DNA of 64,000 nt, taken from positions 1 through 64,000 of the forward strand of contig CAMVRM010000011.1 in NCBI GenBank assembly GCA_947169885.1, given 5' to 3'. Shown one piece after another: positions 23,828 to 32,183 of the stretch (position 1 is the stretch's first letter; the number at the start of each line of letters is the position of its first letter). The position numbers were made by a program, and so were the translations under genes. The DNA comes from an uncultured Ruminococcus sp. (lineage in GTDB: Bacteria; Bacillota; Clostridia; Oscillospirales; Ruminococcaceae). Under the pieces are notes generated by a model that did not search any database, was not told the origin of the DNA, and saw nothing but the letters and a program-made list of their open reading frames with translations.

Positions 23828-24484
23828 TTACCTCTTTAAATAATCAGCCGAAACAGGAAAATCAAAATAAGTATCGGGATAAGGCTCATTTCTGAGGGTG
23901 AAGTGCCACCACTCGCAGTAGATCGGCTCAAAACCGTTTCGCACCATAACGTTTTGCAGGAGCATTCTGTTTTCGTACTGCGCTTCTGTGACAGCCTTTG
24001 AGTCGGGGTGGCTCATCTCATCGAACAGGTCGAAAGGGCTTCCCATGTCGACTTCCCTGCCCGTTTTCATATCAAGCAAAGTCAGGTCTACCGTGCTTCC
24101 TCTGCTGTGGCTGGACTTGCTTGCGATATAGCCCTTTGCGAACAGTTCCTGCTTTTCGAGCGTCGGGTAAAAATACGGCTTCATGCGCAGGTCAAGATCC
24201 TCGATGCCCCACATCACAAAATGCTTCACCGCCGAAGCAGGACGGTATGTGTCGAAAATTTTCAGCCGATAACCCTGAACGTTCATCTCGTTGCTGACGG
24301 ACAGCAGCGCACGGGCAGCCTCTTTCGTGATGAGTGCGCAGGGCTGTTCGTAGCCGTTTATGCGGTCGCCTATAAAGTTGTATGTGGAATAATAGCGTAT
24401 CTCCTGCACCACCGCAGGAACTTGTTCGGCAAGCACCACAAATCCCGATGAGTCAAGTGCTATCTTTCTTTCAGCATCTGTCAT
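23828..24484 (-). CDS. D-alanyl-D-alanine dipeptidase, VanX/DdpX type
   Basis: Translation from the ATG at 24484 (GAGG eight bases upstream) gives 218 residues. The zinc-site motifs of VanX are complete: SSHSRGSTVDLTL (His and Asp ligands) and EWWHF (catalytic Glu and third His). VanX hydrolyses D-Ala-D-Ala; outside vancomycin operons relatives turn over cell-wall dipeptides. No vanH, ddl/vanA or vanRS genes accompany it, so resistance is not implied. It sits between the HD-kinase gene and a STAS-kinase gene, 15 bp after the latter, and is probably in its transcript. Confidence 0.88.
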   Translation of the reverse strand: MTDAERKIALDSSGFVVLAEQVPAVVQEIRYYSTYNFIGDRINGYEQPCALITKEAARALLSVSNEMNVQGYRLKIFDTYRPASAVKHFVMWGIEDLDLRMKPYFYPTLEKQELFAKGYIASKSSHSRGSTVDLTLLDMKTGREVDMGSPFDLFDEMSHPDSKAVTEAQYENRMLLQNVMVRNGFEPIYCEWWHFTLRNEPYPDTYFDFPVSADYLKR

Positions 24485-24499
24485 AATAAACACCTCACA

Positions 24500-25681
24500 T
24501 CAAAAATCCAGCGGTACAGAATTTTGAATAGCAGGAATAAGAAGCCCTCTGATGAGCATATTAACACGTTTATTTATTTCTTCTTCCGAAAGGCTCTTAT
24601 TTATGCGGAAAGAGTGATAAATGCTTGCAAGGTAGCCAGCAGGAATGACCATTCTGACATAGCGGTCAAGCTGTGTTTTGTCAGTCGTTCCGAAGTATTC
24701 CTCAAGAAAAGCCTGCCAAACTTTGTCAGTAAGTTCAATGTCAAAGCCTGTATATTTTCTCTTGTATTCATCGGAAAGAGCTGTACGCTTGATGTAGCAC
24801 AGATAAACATACACGCCACCCACATCGTGAACAGGGTGTCCTATGCCTGCATCGCCAACATCAATGAGCATCAGTTCGTCATCTCTCAGCATGATATTTC
24901 TGAAATTATAGTCGCCGTGCAGAAAAGTTTTTCTGTAAGGGATACTGTCGAGATAATCCTTTATGATCTTATTTTCCTCGTCAGTCAGATAGTCAGAAAT
25001 ATTATTAAAAAAATCGTAATACAGCTGTTTTTTATCGTGGAACAGTTCATCGTCTATCTCGACACTGTGGAACTTTTTCAGTTCAGAAGCGGCGAGCCTT
25101 GTGAATTTCTCATAGTTTTCAGGGTCGCTGTCGATAAGCTGTGCTAACGTTTTAGATTCCAGCATCTCATAGACCACGCCGTAATTTTCGCCGACTTTCA
25201 CCATATCGAACGGGATAGCAGTTGGCAGACCGTTGACGAACGCACGCTGAGACATGATACGCTCGCTGTCAATTAATTCGGGTGTGCTGTGGTCATAGAG
25301 TTTCAGGATAGTCTCGCTGTCAAGGCGGTAAACAGTACCGTAACCGCCTGCGCCTATCTTCTCACAGCCCTCGACAGAGAGTTCTCTAAGCGCCCTTTTA
25401 ACATCGAGAAGATCGGTGAAGCCTGTTGTTTCAAGTATCTCATAGACCTCGCTCGATACATTAATAAAAGGCAGACCGTCAGGTATTTTTTTGCGCAGTT
25501 TGAGCAGAACACGAAGCCCTGCACTGGAAATGTATTCCAGCTTTGCGGCATCTATCACGACCCCCTGAGTTCTGCCGCCCACAGCTTCAAAAAGTTCTGC
25601 TTCTGTCTGTGCGGCGTTGTTCGTGTCTACTCTGCCTTCAAGAAAGACTGTCAGAACGCCGTTTGATTCGTTTGTATTCAT
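24500..25681 (-). CDS. STAS domain fused to an APH-like kinase, copy A
   Basis: The ATG at 25681 (ACGGAGGAATG upstream) gives 393 residues. Residues 1-105 are a STAS anti-sigma-factor-antagonist domain with LEYISSAGLRVLLKLR around residue 53, where SpoIIAA-type proteins carry their phosphorylated Ser. Residues 125-390 are an APH-like kinase: IGAGGYGTVYR, ILKLYD, LHGDYNFRNIML and LIDVGDAG. It could modify a small molecule and report through a partner-switching network, or the kinase may act on the STAS serine. The VanX-type gene follows in the same direction. The divergent paralogue starts at 25958. Confidence 0.83.
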   Translation of the reverse strand: MNTNESNGVLTVFLEGRVDTNNAAQTEAELFEAVGGRTQGVVIDAAKLEYISSAGLRVLLKLRKKIPDGLPFINVSSEVYEILETTGFTDLLDVKRALRELSVEGCEKIGAGGYGTVYRLDSETILKLYDHSTPELIDSERIMSQRAFVNGLPTAIPFDMVKVGENYGVVYEMLESKTLAQLIDSDPENYEKFTRLAASELKKFHSVEIDDELFHDKKQLYYDFFNNISDYLTDEENKIIKDYLDSIPYRKTFLHGDYNFRNIMLRDDELMLIDVGDAGIGHPVHDVGGVYVYLCYIKRTALSDEYKRKYTGFDIELTDKVWQAFLEEYFGTTDKTQLDRYVRMVIPAGYLASIYHSFRINKSLSEEEINKRVNMLIRGLLIPAIQNSVPLDF

Positions 25682-25709
25682 TTTAACATTCCTCCGTGTT
25701 TTTTTGTTT

Positions 25710-25745
25710 ATTATAGCATACTCGGTGCAACAAATCTGTAACAAA
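25710..25745 (-). promoter_or_regulatory. promoter of STAS-kinase A with a conserved upstream element
   Basis: On the minus strand a weak -35 (CAGATT, 25733-25738) and TATAAT (25710-25715) are 17 bp apart. The -35 lies inside TTTGTTACAGATTTGTTGCA (25726-25745), which matches the element of the divergent gene at 18 of 20 positions. Confidence 0.65.
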
Positions 25746-25887
25746 TTCAGTGATAGTATATATGTAGATATTCACAATATTTTCATGTGATTATTGTAGA
25801 CTTTATCCAAATTTAAGATACACACTGTATACTTGCACAAAATCAATGTTCAAATTTCGTCAATATTTCTTTAAAATTTGATAACAT

Positions 25888-25923
25888 TTTGTTGCAGATT
25901 TATTGCATTATATGTGTTATGAT
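25888..25923 (+). promoter_or_regulatory. promoter of STAS-kinase B with the same upstream element
   Basis: CAGATT (25895-25900), 17 bp, TATGAT (25918-25923). The -35 is embedded in TTTGTTGCAGATTTATTGCA (25888-25907). Same geometry as the promoter at 25710-25745, in mirror orientation. Confidence 0.65.
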
Positions 25924-25957
25924 ATGAATATAAAATCTATCAAGGAGGCAGTTCACA

Positions 25958-27136
25958 ATGAAAACATCAATAGAAAATAACACGCTCACAATATTCCTCG
26001 AAGGCAGGATAGACACATCAAACGCCGCCGAAACAGAAAGACAAATCTTTGAGGCAGTCGGCGAGGACGGATTTGATAACATCATCATTGACGCAGAAGC
26101 ACTTGAATATATTTCCAGCGCAGGGCTGAGAGTGCTGATGAAGCTGAGAAAGGCGCAGGACAAGATCCTGCCGCTGATAAACGTCAGCCGTGATGTGTAC
26201 GAAATTCTGTACACAACAGGCTTTACCGAGCTGTTCAACGTCAGAAAAGCGTTCCGCAGAGTCAGCACCGAGGGTATGAAGCTTATCGGGAGCGGCGTTT
26301 CGGGCGATGTTTTCCGCATGGACGAGGAAACTGTCCTGAAAGTCTTTCGCCCGAACATCAGCTTTGATTTGGTGATAAGCCGTGAGAACGAAAAGGCGAG
26401 AAATGCCCTTATCGCAGGTGTTCCGACAGCTATTCCCTATGACATCGTGCGTGTCGGCGACTGTTTCGGAACAGTTTATGAAATGCTTGACGCTGAGGAT
26501 CTTGTGACCGTCTGCGCAAATGACAAGGCGCATCTTGACGAGCATATCGCCGCATTTGCGAGGACTGTCAAGGCGATGCACGCTGTTGAAGCCGACCCTG
26601 ACAAGTTCGGACTGACGAAGTATGAATCTATTGGCGCTCTGCCCTATCTTGCAGGGGCGCTCACTCCCGAGGAACTTGATACTCTGCGTGCGCTCTATGA
26701 GTCAATTCCCGACAGGAACACGTTTATTCACGGTGACTGCCACATTGGAAACGTTATGGTGAAGGACGGCGAACTGATGTTCATAGACCTTGGAACGGCA
26801 GGCGTGGGACACCCGATATTCGACATGGGCAGTATGTATTCGCTGTTCGTTGACCGTGCCGACAATCCAAAAGCTATCGCCGCAAGCCCTGTGCTAAGGC
26901 ATTTCACGACTGCCGAGATAAAGCGCATCTGGAAAGTGTTCATCGAGACATATCTCGGCACAAGTGATCAAGCCGTCATAAAAAAAGCCGAACATCAGAT
27001 CGCCGCACTTTCCGCCGCAAGACGGCTGTTCATGATAGTCGCCATGCCGGGTATGCTCACGCCCGAAGCTTTGACCGCTATGAAAGAACAAGTGTTCTCG
27101 CTCTGCAACAGCGAACTCGGTGAGATAGATTTCTGA
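25958..27136 (+). CDS. STAS domain fused to an APH-like kinase, copy B
   Basis: The 392-residue paralogue of copy A has the same order: STAS domain (1-108, LEYISSAGLRVLMKLR at about 49-64) and APH-like kinase (about 112-390) with IGSGVSGDVFR, VLKVF, IHGDCHIGNVMV and FIDLGTAGVGHP. The ATG follows CAAGGAGGCAGTTCACA. It is transcribed alone, divergently from copy A, and ends in a terminator shared with nrdR. Divergent duplicates with matching promoters suggest both respond to the same regulator. Substrate and partner are unknown. Confidence 0.83.
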   Translation: MKTSIENNTLTIFLEGRIDTSNAAETERQIFEAVGEDGFDNIIIDAEALEYISSAGLRVLMKLRKAQDKILPLINVSRDVYEILYTTGFTELFNVRKAFRRVSTEGMKLIGSGVSGDVFRMDEETVLKVFRPNISFDLVISRENEKARNALIAGVPTAIPYDIVRVGDCFGTVYEMLDAEDLVTVCANDKAHLDEHIAAFARTVKAMHAVEADPDKFGLTKYESIGALPYLAGALTPEELDTLRALYESIPDRNTFIHGDCHIGNVMVKDGELMFIDLGTAGVGHPIFDMGSMYSLFVDRADNPKAIAASPVLRHFTTAEIKRIWKVFIETYLGTSDQAVIKKAEHQIAALSAARRLFMIVAMPGMLTPEALTAMKEQVFSLCNSELGEIDF

Positions 27137-27137
27137 C

Positions 27138-27178
27138 AAAAAAACGCCGAACGGGAAAAGCCCCGAACGGCGTTTTTG
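27138..27178. terminator. bidirectional terminator between STAS-kinase B and nrdR
   Basis: AACGCCG-(A)-ACGGG pairs with CCCG-(AA)-CGGCGTT. There is an A-run before it and a T-run after it, so it works for both convergent genes. Confidence 0.85.
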
Positions 27179-27619
27179 TTATTTCAACTCGGAAATGATC
27201 TGGATAAATTCCTCAACATCGGAAAAGTCCTTATAAACGGACGCAAAGCGAACGTAGGCAACATAGTCCAAATCTTTCAGACCTTGCAGTACCATATCAC
27301 CGATCTCCTCGGTGGTAGTCTCGGTCTGCATACGGTTTGCGAAAGTGTTCTCGATGTCGTCAACAAGCTTGTTCATGTCCTCAACGCTTACAGGGCGCTT
27401 TTTAATAGCGTTCTGTATTCCCTTGAACAGCTTCATCCTGTCAAACGGCTCAAAGCTTTTATCACGTTTATAGACCATGAGCAGCGGCTTTTCGATGACT
27501 TCGTAAGTCGTAAAGCGCTTGCCGCAGTTGGTGCATTCTCTGCGGCGGCGTTTTTTTGCGTCGCTCGGTCGGGAATCTATAACCTTAGTGTCGGCAAAGC
27601 CGCAAAAAGGACATTTCAT
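27179..27619 (-). CDS. nrdR: transcriptional repressor NrdR
   Basis: A 146-residue regulator that represses ribonucleotide reductase genes when dATP is plentiful. It starts with a zinc ribbon (MKCPFCG and CTNCGKRF, four Cys in two CxxC pairs) followed by RFTTYE and an ATP-cone domain (about 47-140) starting VYKRDKSFEPFDR. Length and order match the family exactly. Promoter at 27696-27724, ribosome binding site GAGGAG. It stands alone; no nrd genes are in the window. Confidence 0.95.
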   Translation of the reverse strand: MKCPFCGFADTKVIDSRPSDAKKRRRRECTNCGKRFTTYEVIEKPLLMVYKRDKSFEPFDRMKLFKGIQNAIKKRPVSVEDMNKLVDDIENTFANRMQTETTTEEIGDMVLQGLKDLDYVAYVRFASVYKDFSDVEEFIQIISELK

Positions 27620-27695
27620 GACGATTTCTCCTCTTGCATAAATATCAAAAAAATCGAAGCGTATACTAATTCAGTACATAAATCTGTACAATCAA

Positions 27696-27724
27696 ATTAT
27701 AGCACGATTTTAACTTATTTGCAA
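27696..27724 (-). promoter_or_regulatory. sigma-A promoter of nrdR
   Basis: On the minus strand TTGCAA (27719-27724), 17 bp, TATAAT (27696-27701). Confidence 0.7.
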
Positions 27725-27780
27725 GAGAAACAAGTAAAAGTTCACAGTATAGTCTTGAATTTTAAACAATTTCAATTAAT

Positions 27781-28227
27781 TCACTCAAAACCGTCCAGAA
27801 TTTTATACAGTATCCTGTAAAGTTCGTGAGCTTCCTCCGCTTCAAGGCAGATACAGCCTGCTATCTTCCCGGGGACTGAGAGCGCTTTTTCACGCAGTTC
27901 CATTCCCTTTTCGGTAACAGTTGCCATAACGATACGTTCATCATCGGGGCAGCGTTCACGGACGATATAGCCTTTCGTGTCAAGGCTTTTCAGAACGGGC
28001 GTAAGCGTTCCGCTGTCCAAGAACAGTCGGTGTCCGAGTTCCTTGACGCTCACCGAACCTTCCTCCCACAGCACCATGAGCGTGACATACTGCGTGTAGG
28101 TCAGACCAAGTTCGTCCAGAAGTGTGCGGTACTGACCGATCACTCTGCGTGAAGCGGCATAGAGCGGAAAGCAAAGCTGGTTCTTCAATGAGAGCGGTGC
28201 ATATTTTTTGTCCTCTTTTTCGTACAT
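27781..28227 (-). CDS. ohrR: peroxide-sensing MarR-family repressor, OhrR type
   Basis: The 148-residue protein matches Bacillus OhrR closely in the N-terminal region: LKNQLCFPLYAASR, in which Cys19 is the redox-sensing residue. The winged-helix DNA-binding region contains LFLDSGTLTPVLKSLDTKG. In Bacillus OhrR represses an organic-hydroperoxide reductase and lets go when this Cys is oxidised. Here it follows gpx by 24 bp in the same transcript, and an OhrR-like operator covers the -10 box of that promoter, so autoregulation with gpx is likely. Confidence 0.88.
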   Translation of the reverse strand: MYEKEDKKYAPLSLKNQLCFPLYAASRRVIGQYRTLLDELGLTYTQYVTLMVLWEEGSVSVKELGHRLFLDSGTLTPVLKSLDTKGYIVRERCPDDERIVMATVTEKGMELREKALSVPGKIAGCICLEAEEAHELYRILYKILDGFE

Positions 28228-28251
28228 ATCATCATCTCCGTTTATAAAGCT

Positions 28252-28725
28252 TTATAAAAGTGCCTTGACCTTAGCGGCAAGCTTTTCGGGGGTAACAGTG
28301 GGTGCAAAGCGTTCGATCACCTTGCCGTCACGGTCAACAAGGAACTTTGTGAAATTCCACTTTATCTTGTCGCCCAGAATACCGCCCTGCTCTTTTTTCA
28401 GGAAAGTGTAAAGAGGGCTTTCGTTCTCGCCGTTAACGTCTATCTTCTTGAAGCGTGGGAAAGTCGTGTTATATTTCAGCGTGCAGAACTGCGTTATCTC
28501 AGCATCACTGCCGGGTGCCTGATTGCCGAACTGGTTGCAGGGGAAGTCAAGTATCTCAAAACCTTTGTCTCTGCACTCCTGATAAAGCTTTTCAAGTCCC
28601 TCATACTGCGGAGTGAAGCCGCACCCCGTTGCGGTGTTGACGATGAGCAGTACCTTGCCTTTGTATTCACCCAATGAAACGTCATTGCCCTTGTTGTCCT
28701 TAACGATGATGTCATACAGTGCCAT
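28252..28725 (-). CDS. gpx: glutathione peroxidase family thiol peroxidase (Cys type)
   Basis: A 157-residue member of the BsaA/GPx family reducing hydrogen and organic peroxides, usually with thioredoxin in bacteria. NTATGCGFTPQYEGL carries the peroxidatic Cys (about 36); FPCNQFGNQAPG gives the Gln and KWNFTKFLV the Trp-Asn of the catalytic tetrad. The codon for the active residue is Cys, not a selenocysteine TGA. The ATG follows AAGGAGGAATATTCT. First gene of the gpx-ohrR operon. Confidence 0.93.
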   Translation of the reverse strand: MALYDIIVKDNKGNDVSLGEYKGKVLLIVNTATGCGFTPQYEGLEKLYQECRDKGFEILDFPCNQFGNQAPGSDAEITQFCTLKYNTTFPRFKKIDVNGENESPLYTFLKKEQGGILGDKIKWNFTKFLVDRDGKVIERFAPTVTPEKLAAKVKALL

Positions 28726-28790
28726 AGAATATTCCTCCTTGCAGATGTTGTTCAGTTGTTCTAAATACGTTTGTGCTAAATTTGATTGAG

Positions 28791-28828
28791 TACAATTTAA
28801 TTATATCCAATAGTTTATCCATTATCAA
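28791..28828 (-). promoter_or_regulatory. gpx-ohrR promoter with overlapping OhrR-type operator
   Basis: On the minus strand TTGATA (28823-28828), 17 bp, TATAAT (28800-28805). The -10 is the left part of TATAATTAAATTGTA (28791-28805), which differs at one base from the Bacillus OhrR box TACAATT-A-AATTGTA. Binding there would block the promoter. Confidence 0.75.
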
Positions 28829-28872
28829 TAACATATCGTAAACATTCCGTAAACAATATCCGAACAAGGAAC

Positions 28873-29745
28873 TTACAGCCTTATTATAATATCCAATCGG
28901 TTGTCGTTATATTCCGCAGTTATGCTCCCGCCCATGCGTTCAACGAGCGTTCTTGCGATAGAAAGCCCCAGACCCGTTGAATGGTGCGCCGCTTCGACCG
29001 TGTAGAACCTGTTAAAGAGCTGTTCCACCTCAACGGCAGACAGCCCTTTTGCAGTATTCGAGAAAGTTATAACGCCTGTGTCGGTCATGGTTATGGCAAG
29101 ATCGCCGTCGGAGTATTTCAGAGCGTTGTTCAAAAGGTTGGAGAATATCCTCGAAAGATGTTCACGGTCAAGTTCCCGAATAACAGCCTGCTCGGTAAGG
29201 CTTACCTGCGGCACTATCCCCTTTTCGCTCAGCGCCGCAAAATAGCCCATTATGCTGTCCTCCAGCACCTGTCCCACGTTCACCGTTTCGATAACGCTCC
29301 TGTTCTCCTCCGACACTATCACCGAATACCTGAACAGTTCCTCGGTCAGACGCTTCATCATCTCCGCACGCTCTTTCATTATGGAGATATATTTCAGCTG
29401 TTTTTCGTCAAGTTCCGTCTGCTCTATCATGTCAAGATAACCGTAGATAGCAGTGAGCGGCGTGCGGATGTCGTGGGATATATTCGTTATGGCGGTCATA
29501 AGTTCGGTATTGCCCTGATGATACTGCAAATGCTCACGGCGCAGTTTTTTCAGCTGACTGTTGATGCTGTCGGCTAAGTCAAGCATATCCTTGTCACGGG
29601 AGGAAATGTCGATGACCGTATTCGTGTCAGACGAGAGCTTTTCAGCAAGCCCCTCGACTATTTCCCTCGCCGCTTTTTTAAGAAGATATATCTTCACCAG
29701 AAGCGCAATTATGATAATAACTGCCGCCGCAATACCGATGACCAT
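28873..29745 (-). CDS. sensor histidine kinase without a large extracytoplasmic domain
   Basis: The ATG at 29745 is preferred over the upstream GTG because AGGTGG lies five bases before it (290 residues). One strong membrane helix occupies about residues 3-22; no extracytoplasmic domain is seen. The phospho-acceptor motif ISHDIRTPL is near residue 90, followed by an HATPase domain with the N box (NLLNNALKYS), G1 (VITFSNTAKG, degenerate) and G2 (GLGLSIARTL). It is the last gene of an operon with a response regulator and an ABC transporter, and probably senses through the transporter. Confidence 0.87.
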   Translation of the reverse strand: MVIGIAAAVIIIIALLVKIYLLKKAAREIVEGLAEKLSSDTNTVIDISSRDKDMLDLADSINSQLKKLRREHLQYHQGNTELMTAITNISHDIRTPLTAIYGYLDMIEQTELDEKQLKYISIMKERAEMMKRLTEELFRYSVIVSEENRSVIETVNVGQVLEDSIMGYFAALSEKGIVPQVSLTEQAVIRELDREHLSRIFSNLLNNALKYSDGDLAITMTDTGVITFSNTAKGLSAVEVEQLFNRFYTVEAAHHSTGLGLSIARTLVERMGGSITAEYNDNRLDIIIRL

Positions 29746-29754
29746 TTTTTCCAC

Positions 29755-30519
29755 CTACTTTATGTCACATTTCCTGAAACGTAAGAAACCGATCATGTTG
29801 AGCAAAACGATAAGCCCCAGCGAAGTGACAAGCTTTTTAACAAGTCCGTCAGCAACAGCGATGTATGAAAAATCAAAGATACTGCTCTGAGGGAAAACGT
29901 TCGTGAACAGTTCCAGAACTTTGTTGTTCGTCTTTTCAAGACCCATTACGATCGTCACGTTGAAAGCATACTGAACAACAAGGATAAGCACAGTTCCCTT
30001 TTTGCCGACAAAGCTGTTGCCCAGAAGCAGAGACACAACAGTGCTTGTGCTTATGAACATGACGAGCATGACCGACAGCGATGCAAGAACGGCTTTGAGC
30101 GAATAGCCGTCAAACCCGAACGCAAACACCGCTATCAGAAACACAGGGAGCTGGTTCATCACAAAATAGATGAGCGCCGCCGCAGAAGTTGTGATAAGGT
30201 CTGAAAGATATATCTCGCTTCGTGTGTGTCCGCAGGTCAGCATATTCCTGACAGTTCCGTGGCTGTAATGCGATTCGAGGATAAGTGCGACTGTTGCTGC
30301 CGCCGCAAAGGGCATTGCTATCGCCGCAAAACTGGGGACGTATGCAAGTATCGTTTCTTTTGTCAGCATGACCTTGCTGTTTTCGGGCATATTGAAATTT
30401 GGGTAAAGATACATTCCCGCCGTTATGAACGCTCCGAAAAATGCACACACGAAAGAAGTTATCCAGAAATACTTCGATTTAAAAAGTTCATGAAATTCAG
30501 CATTCAGCAGTTTAGTCAT
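29755..30519 (-). CDS. ABC-2 type transporter permease
   Basis: The 254-residue integral membrane protein has about six helices and the ABC-2 start FHELFKSKYFWITSFVC. A cytoplasmic EssxxGTvrn-like segment reads ESHYSHGTVRNMLT. It pairs with the ATPase encoded just upstream (eight-base overlap). The size and order fit bacitracin/lantibiotic-type immunity exporters with a single small permease, unlike BceB with its large extracellular loop. The histidine kinase gene's ribosome binding site overlaps its stop codon. Confidence 0.85.
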   Translation of the reverse strand: MTKLLNAEFHELFKSKYFWITSFVCAFFGAFITAGMYLYPNFNMPENSKVMLTKETILAYVPSFAAIAMPFAAAATVALILESHYSHGTVRNMLTCGHTRSEIYLSDLITTSAAALIYFVMNQLPVFLIAVFAFGFDGYSLKAVLASLSVMLVMFISTSTVVSLLLGNSFVGKKGTVLILVVQYAFNVTIVMGLEKTNNKVLELFTNVFPQSSIFDFSYIAVADGLVKKLVTSLGLIVLLNMIGFLRFRKCDIK

Positions 30520-31426
30520 TTGCTCCGCCTCCCACCAGTGAAATATAAAAACTCTCTAAGCTTTCGTCATGTTCCTCGACCGACTGCACTTCACAGCCCT
30601 CATTCGCAAGCGCCAATGTCAGCTGAGTTATGTTCGGCTTGGCGTAAATATCGGCGTGAGTGTCGTCTATCATGGAGTATTCAAGTCCCATGCCGTCAAG
30701 CACCCTTGCAAGCGCCGCCGTATCTGTAACGGTTATCCTCATGCACTTGCGGCAGGCGGCTTCAAGTTCCTCAGTGCTCATCTCACGGACTATGCGTCCG
30801 CTGTCGATAAAGCCGTAATGAGTGGCAAGGCGTGACAGTTCATCAAGGATATGCGATGAGATAAGAACAGTTATCTTTTGTTCACGGTTAAGTTTAAGTA
30901 TAAGTTCACGTATCTCAACGATGCCCTGCGGATCAAGACCGTTTATCGGTTCGTCAAGCACCAGAAGATCGGGACTGCCGCAAAGCGCCACGGCTATTCC
31001 CAGTCTCTGACGCATACCGAGCGAGAAGTTCTTCGCTTTCTTCTTGCCGGTATCTTCAAGACCTACCAGTCTGAGCAGTTCGCTTATGCCGTCAAAGCTT
31101 GGCAGACCCAGAATGCGGTACTGCTGTTTCAGGTTGTCCTCAGCCGTCATGTCAAGATAGATAGAGGGAGTTTCGATGACTGCCCCCATTCTGCGCCTTG
31201 ACTTTGAAACTGCCCTGTCGGTGTTCTTTACACCATACAGCTCGAACTCTCCGCTTGTGGGAAGCTGCAAGCCGCATACAAGGCGTATGAGCGTTGTTTT
31301 TCCTGCGCCGTTTTTCCCGACAAATCCGTATATCGAGCCTTTCGGCACGTTCATGGTCAGTCCTTGCAGTGCCTTGAAGTTTTTATAATCTTTGCACAGC
31401 TCTTTTGTTTTCAGAACGTATTCCAT
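30512..31426 (-). CDS. ABC transporter ATP-binding protein, BcrA-like
   Basis: The 304-residue ATPase has Walker A GKNGAGKTT (about 38-46), the signature NFSLGMRQRLG, Walker B LLVLDEPINGLDPQG and the H-loop ISSHILDE. The C-terminal 80 residues form the extra domain seen in antibiotic-resistance type ABC-2 ATPases. With the adjacent permease it probably exports or detaches a peptide antibiotic or lipid; no substrate can be assigned. It starts 67 bp after the response regulator gene. Confidence 0.88.
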   Translation of the reverse strand: MEYVLKTKELCKDYKNFKALQGLTMNVPKGSIYGFVGKNGAGKTTLIRLVCGLQLPTSGEFELYGVKNTDRAVSKSRRRMGAVIETPSIYLDMTAEDNLKQQYRILGLPSFDGISELLRLVGLEDTGKKKAKNFSLGMRQRLGIAVALCGSPDLLVLDEPINGLDPQGIVEIRELILKLNREQKITVLISSHILDELSRLATHYGFIDSGRIVREMSTEELEAACRKCMRITVTDTAALARVLDGMGLEYSMIDDTHADIYAKPNITQLTLALANEGCEVQSVEEHDESLESFYISLVGGGAND

Positions 31427-31493
31427 TAAGTATCACCTTTCCTTTCTGAAAACATTATACCACACAATGGTCAAGAAAGCGGCAAAGAAAACG

Positions 31494-32165
31494 TCAAGAT
31501 TTCGTCAAGATCTTGAACCGAAAGCCGATACCATAGACTGCTTCGATATAGTCCCTGCCGTTCACAGCCGAAAGCTTGCGGCGGATATTGCTTATGTGCT
31601 GTTTGAGCGAACGCTCAGTGCAGTCGGGAGTGTCATAGCTTATCTTATCCAGTATGGTCGTCCTGCCGACAGGCGTGTTTGGGTTCTGCATGAGAAGTTT
31701 GAGTATCGCACATTCAGTGCGTGTAAGCTGTATCTCGGTCTGTCCGACAGTTACAGTCAGCGTGTCACAGCAGAGCGAAAGCCCCCCTGCGGTCATAATG
31801 TTTTGGTCGACTGTCTCTTTCTTACGAAGCTGTACGGCAACTCTTGCGAGCAGTTCTTTTATATTGAACGGCTTTGTTATATAATCGGAAGCACCGCCCA
31901 TAAGAAGCCCAACTTTGTCGGAAATATCTGCTTTTGCGCTGACAACTATAACAGGTATATTGCCGATCTTCGGCAAAAGCTGTTCGCCCGTCAGCCCCGG
32001 GAGCATCAGGTCAAGAAGTATAAGGTCGGGAGTCACGGCTGAAAGCAGCATGAGCGCCTCAGTTCCCGAATAAGCTTTTCTGACAGCGTAGCCCTCGTTT
32101 TCCAGCGCTTCTGTGACCATATCGCTTATGCTTACATCATCGTCAACTATCATTATCGTGGACAT
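31494..32165 (-). CDS. OmpR-family response regulator
   Basis: A 223-residue two-domain regulator. The receiver has the acidic pair VDDD (about 7-10), the phospho-acceptor Asp in LILLDLMLPG (about 52), and Lys in ITKPFNIKE (about 98). The C-terminal winged helix has LTRTECAILKLLMQNP and RSLKQHISNIRRKL (recognition helix). First gene of the operon that continues with the ABC transporter and the sensor kinase; promoter at 32184-32212. Confidence 0.92.
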   Translation of the reverse strand: MSTIMIVDDDVSISDMVTEALENEGYAVRKAYSGTEALMLLSAVTPDLILLDLMLPGLTGEQLLPKIGNIPVIVVSAKADISDKVGLLMGGASDYITKPFNIKELLARVAVQLRKKETVDQNIMTAGGLSLCCDTLTVTVGQTEIQLTRTECAILKLLMQNPNTPVGRTTILDKISYDTPDCTERSLKQHISNIRRKLSAVNGRDYIEAVYGIGFRFKILTKS

Positions 32166-32183
32166 AAACTCACCTCGTTACCT

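Noticed and set aside
23828-24484. Vancomycin resistance locus
   Set aside because: Only a VanX-type dipeptidase is present; no vanH, D-Ala-D-Lac ligase or vanRS homologues are nearby.
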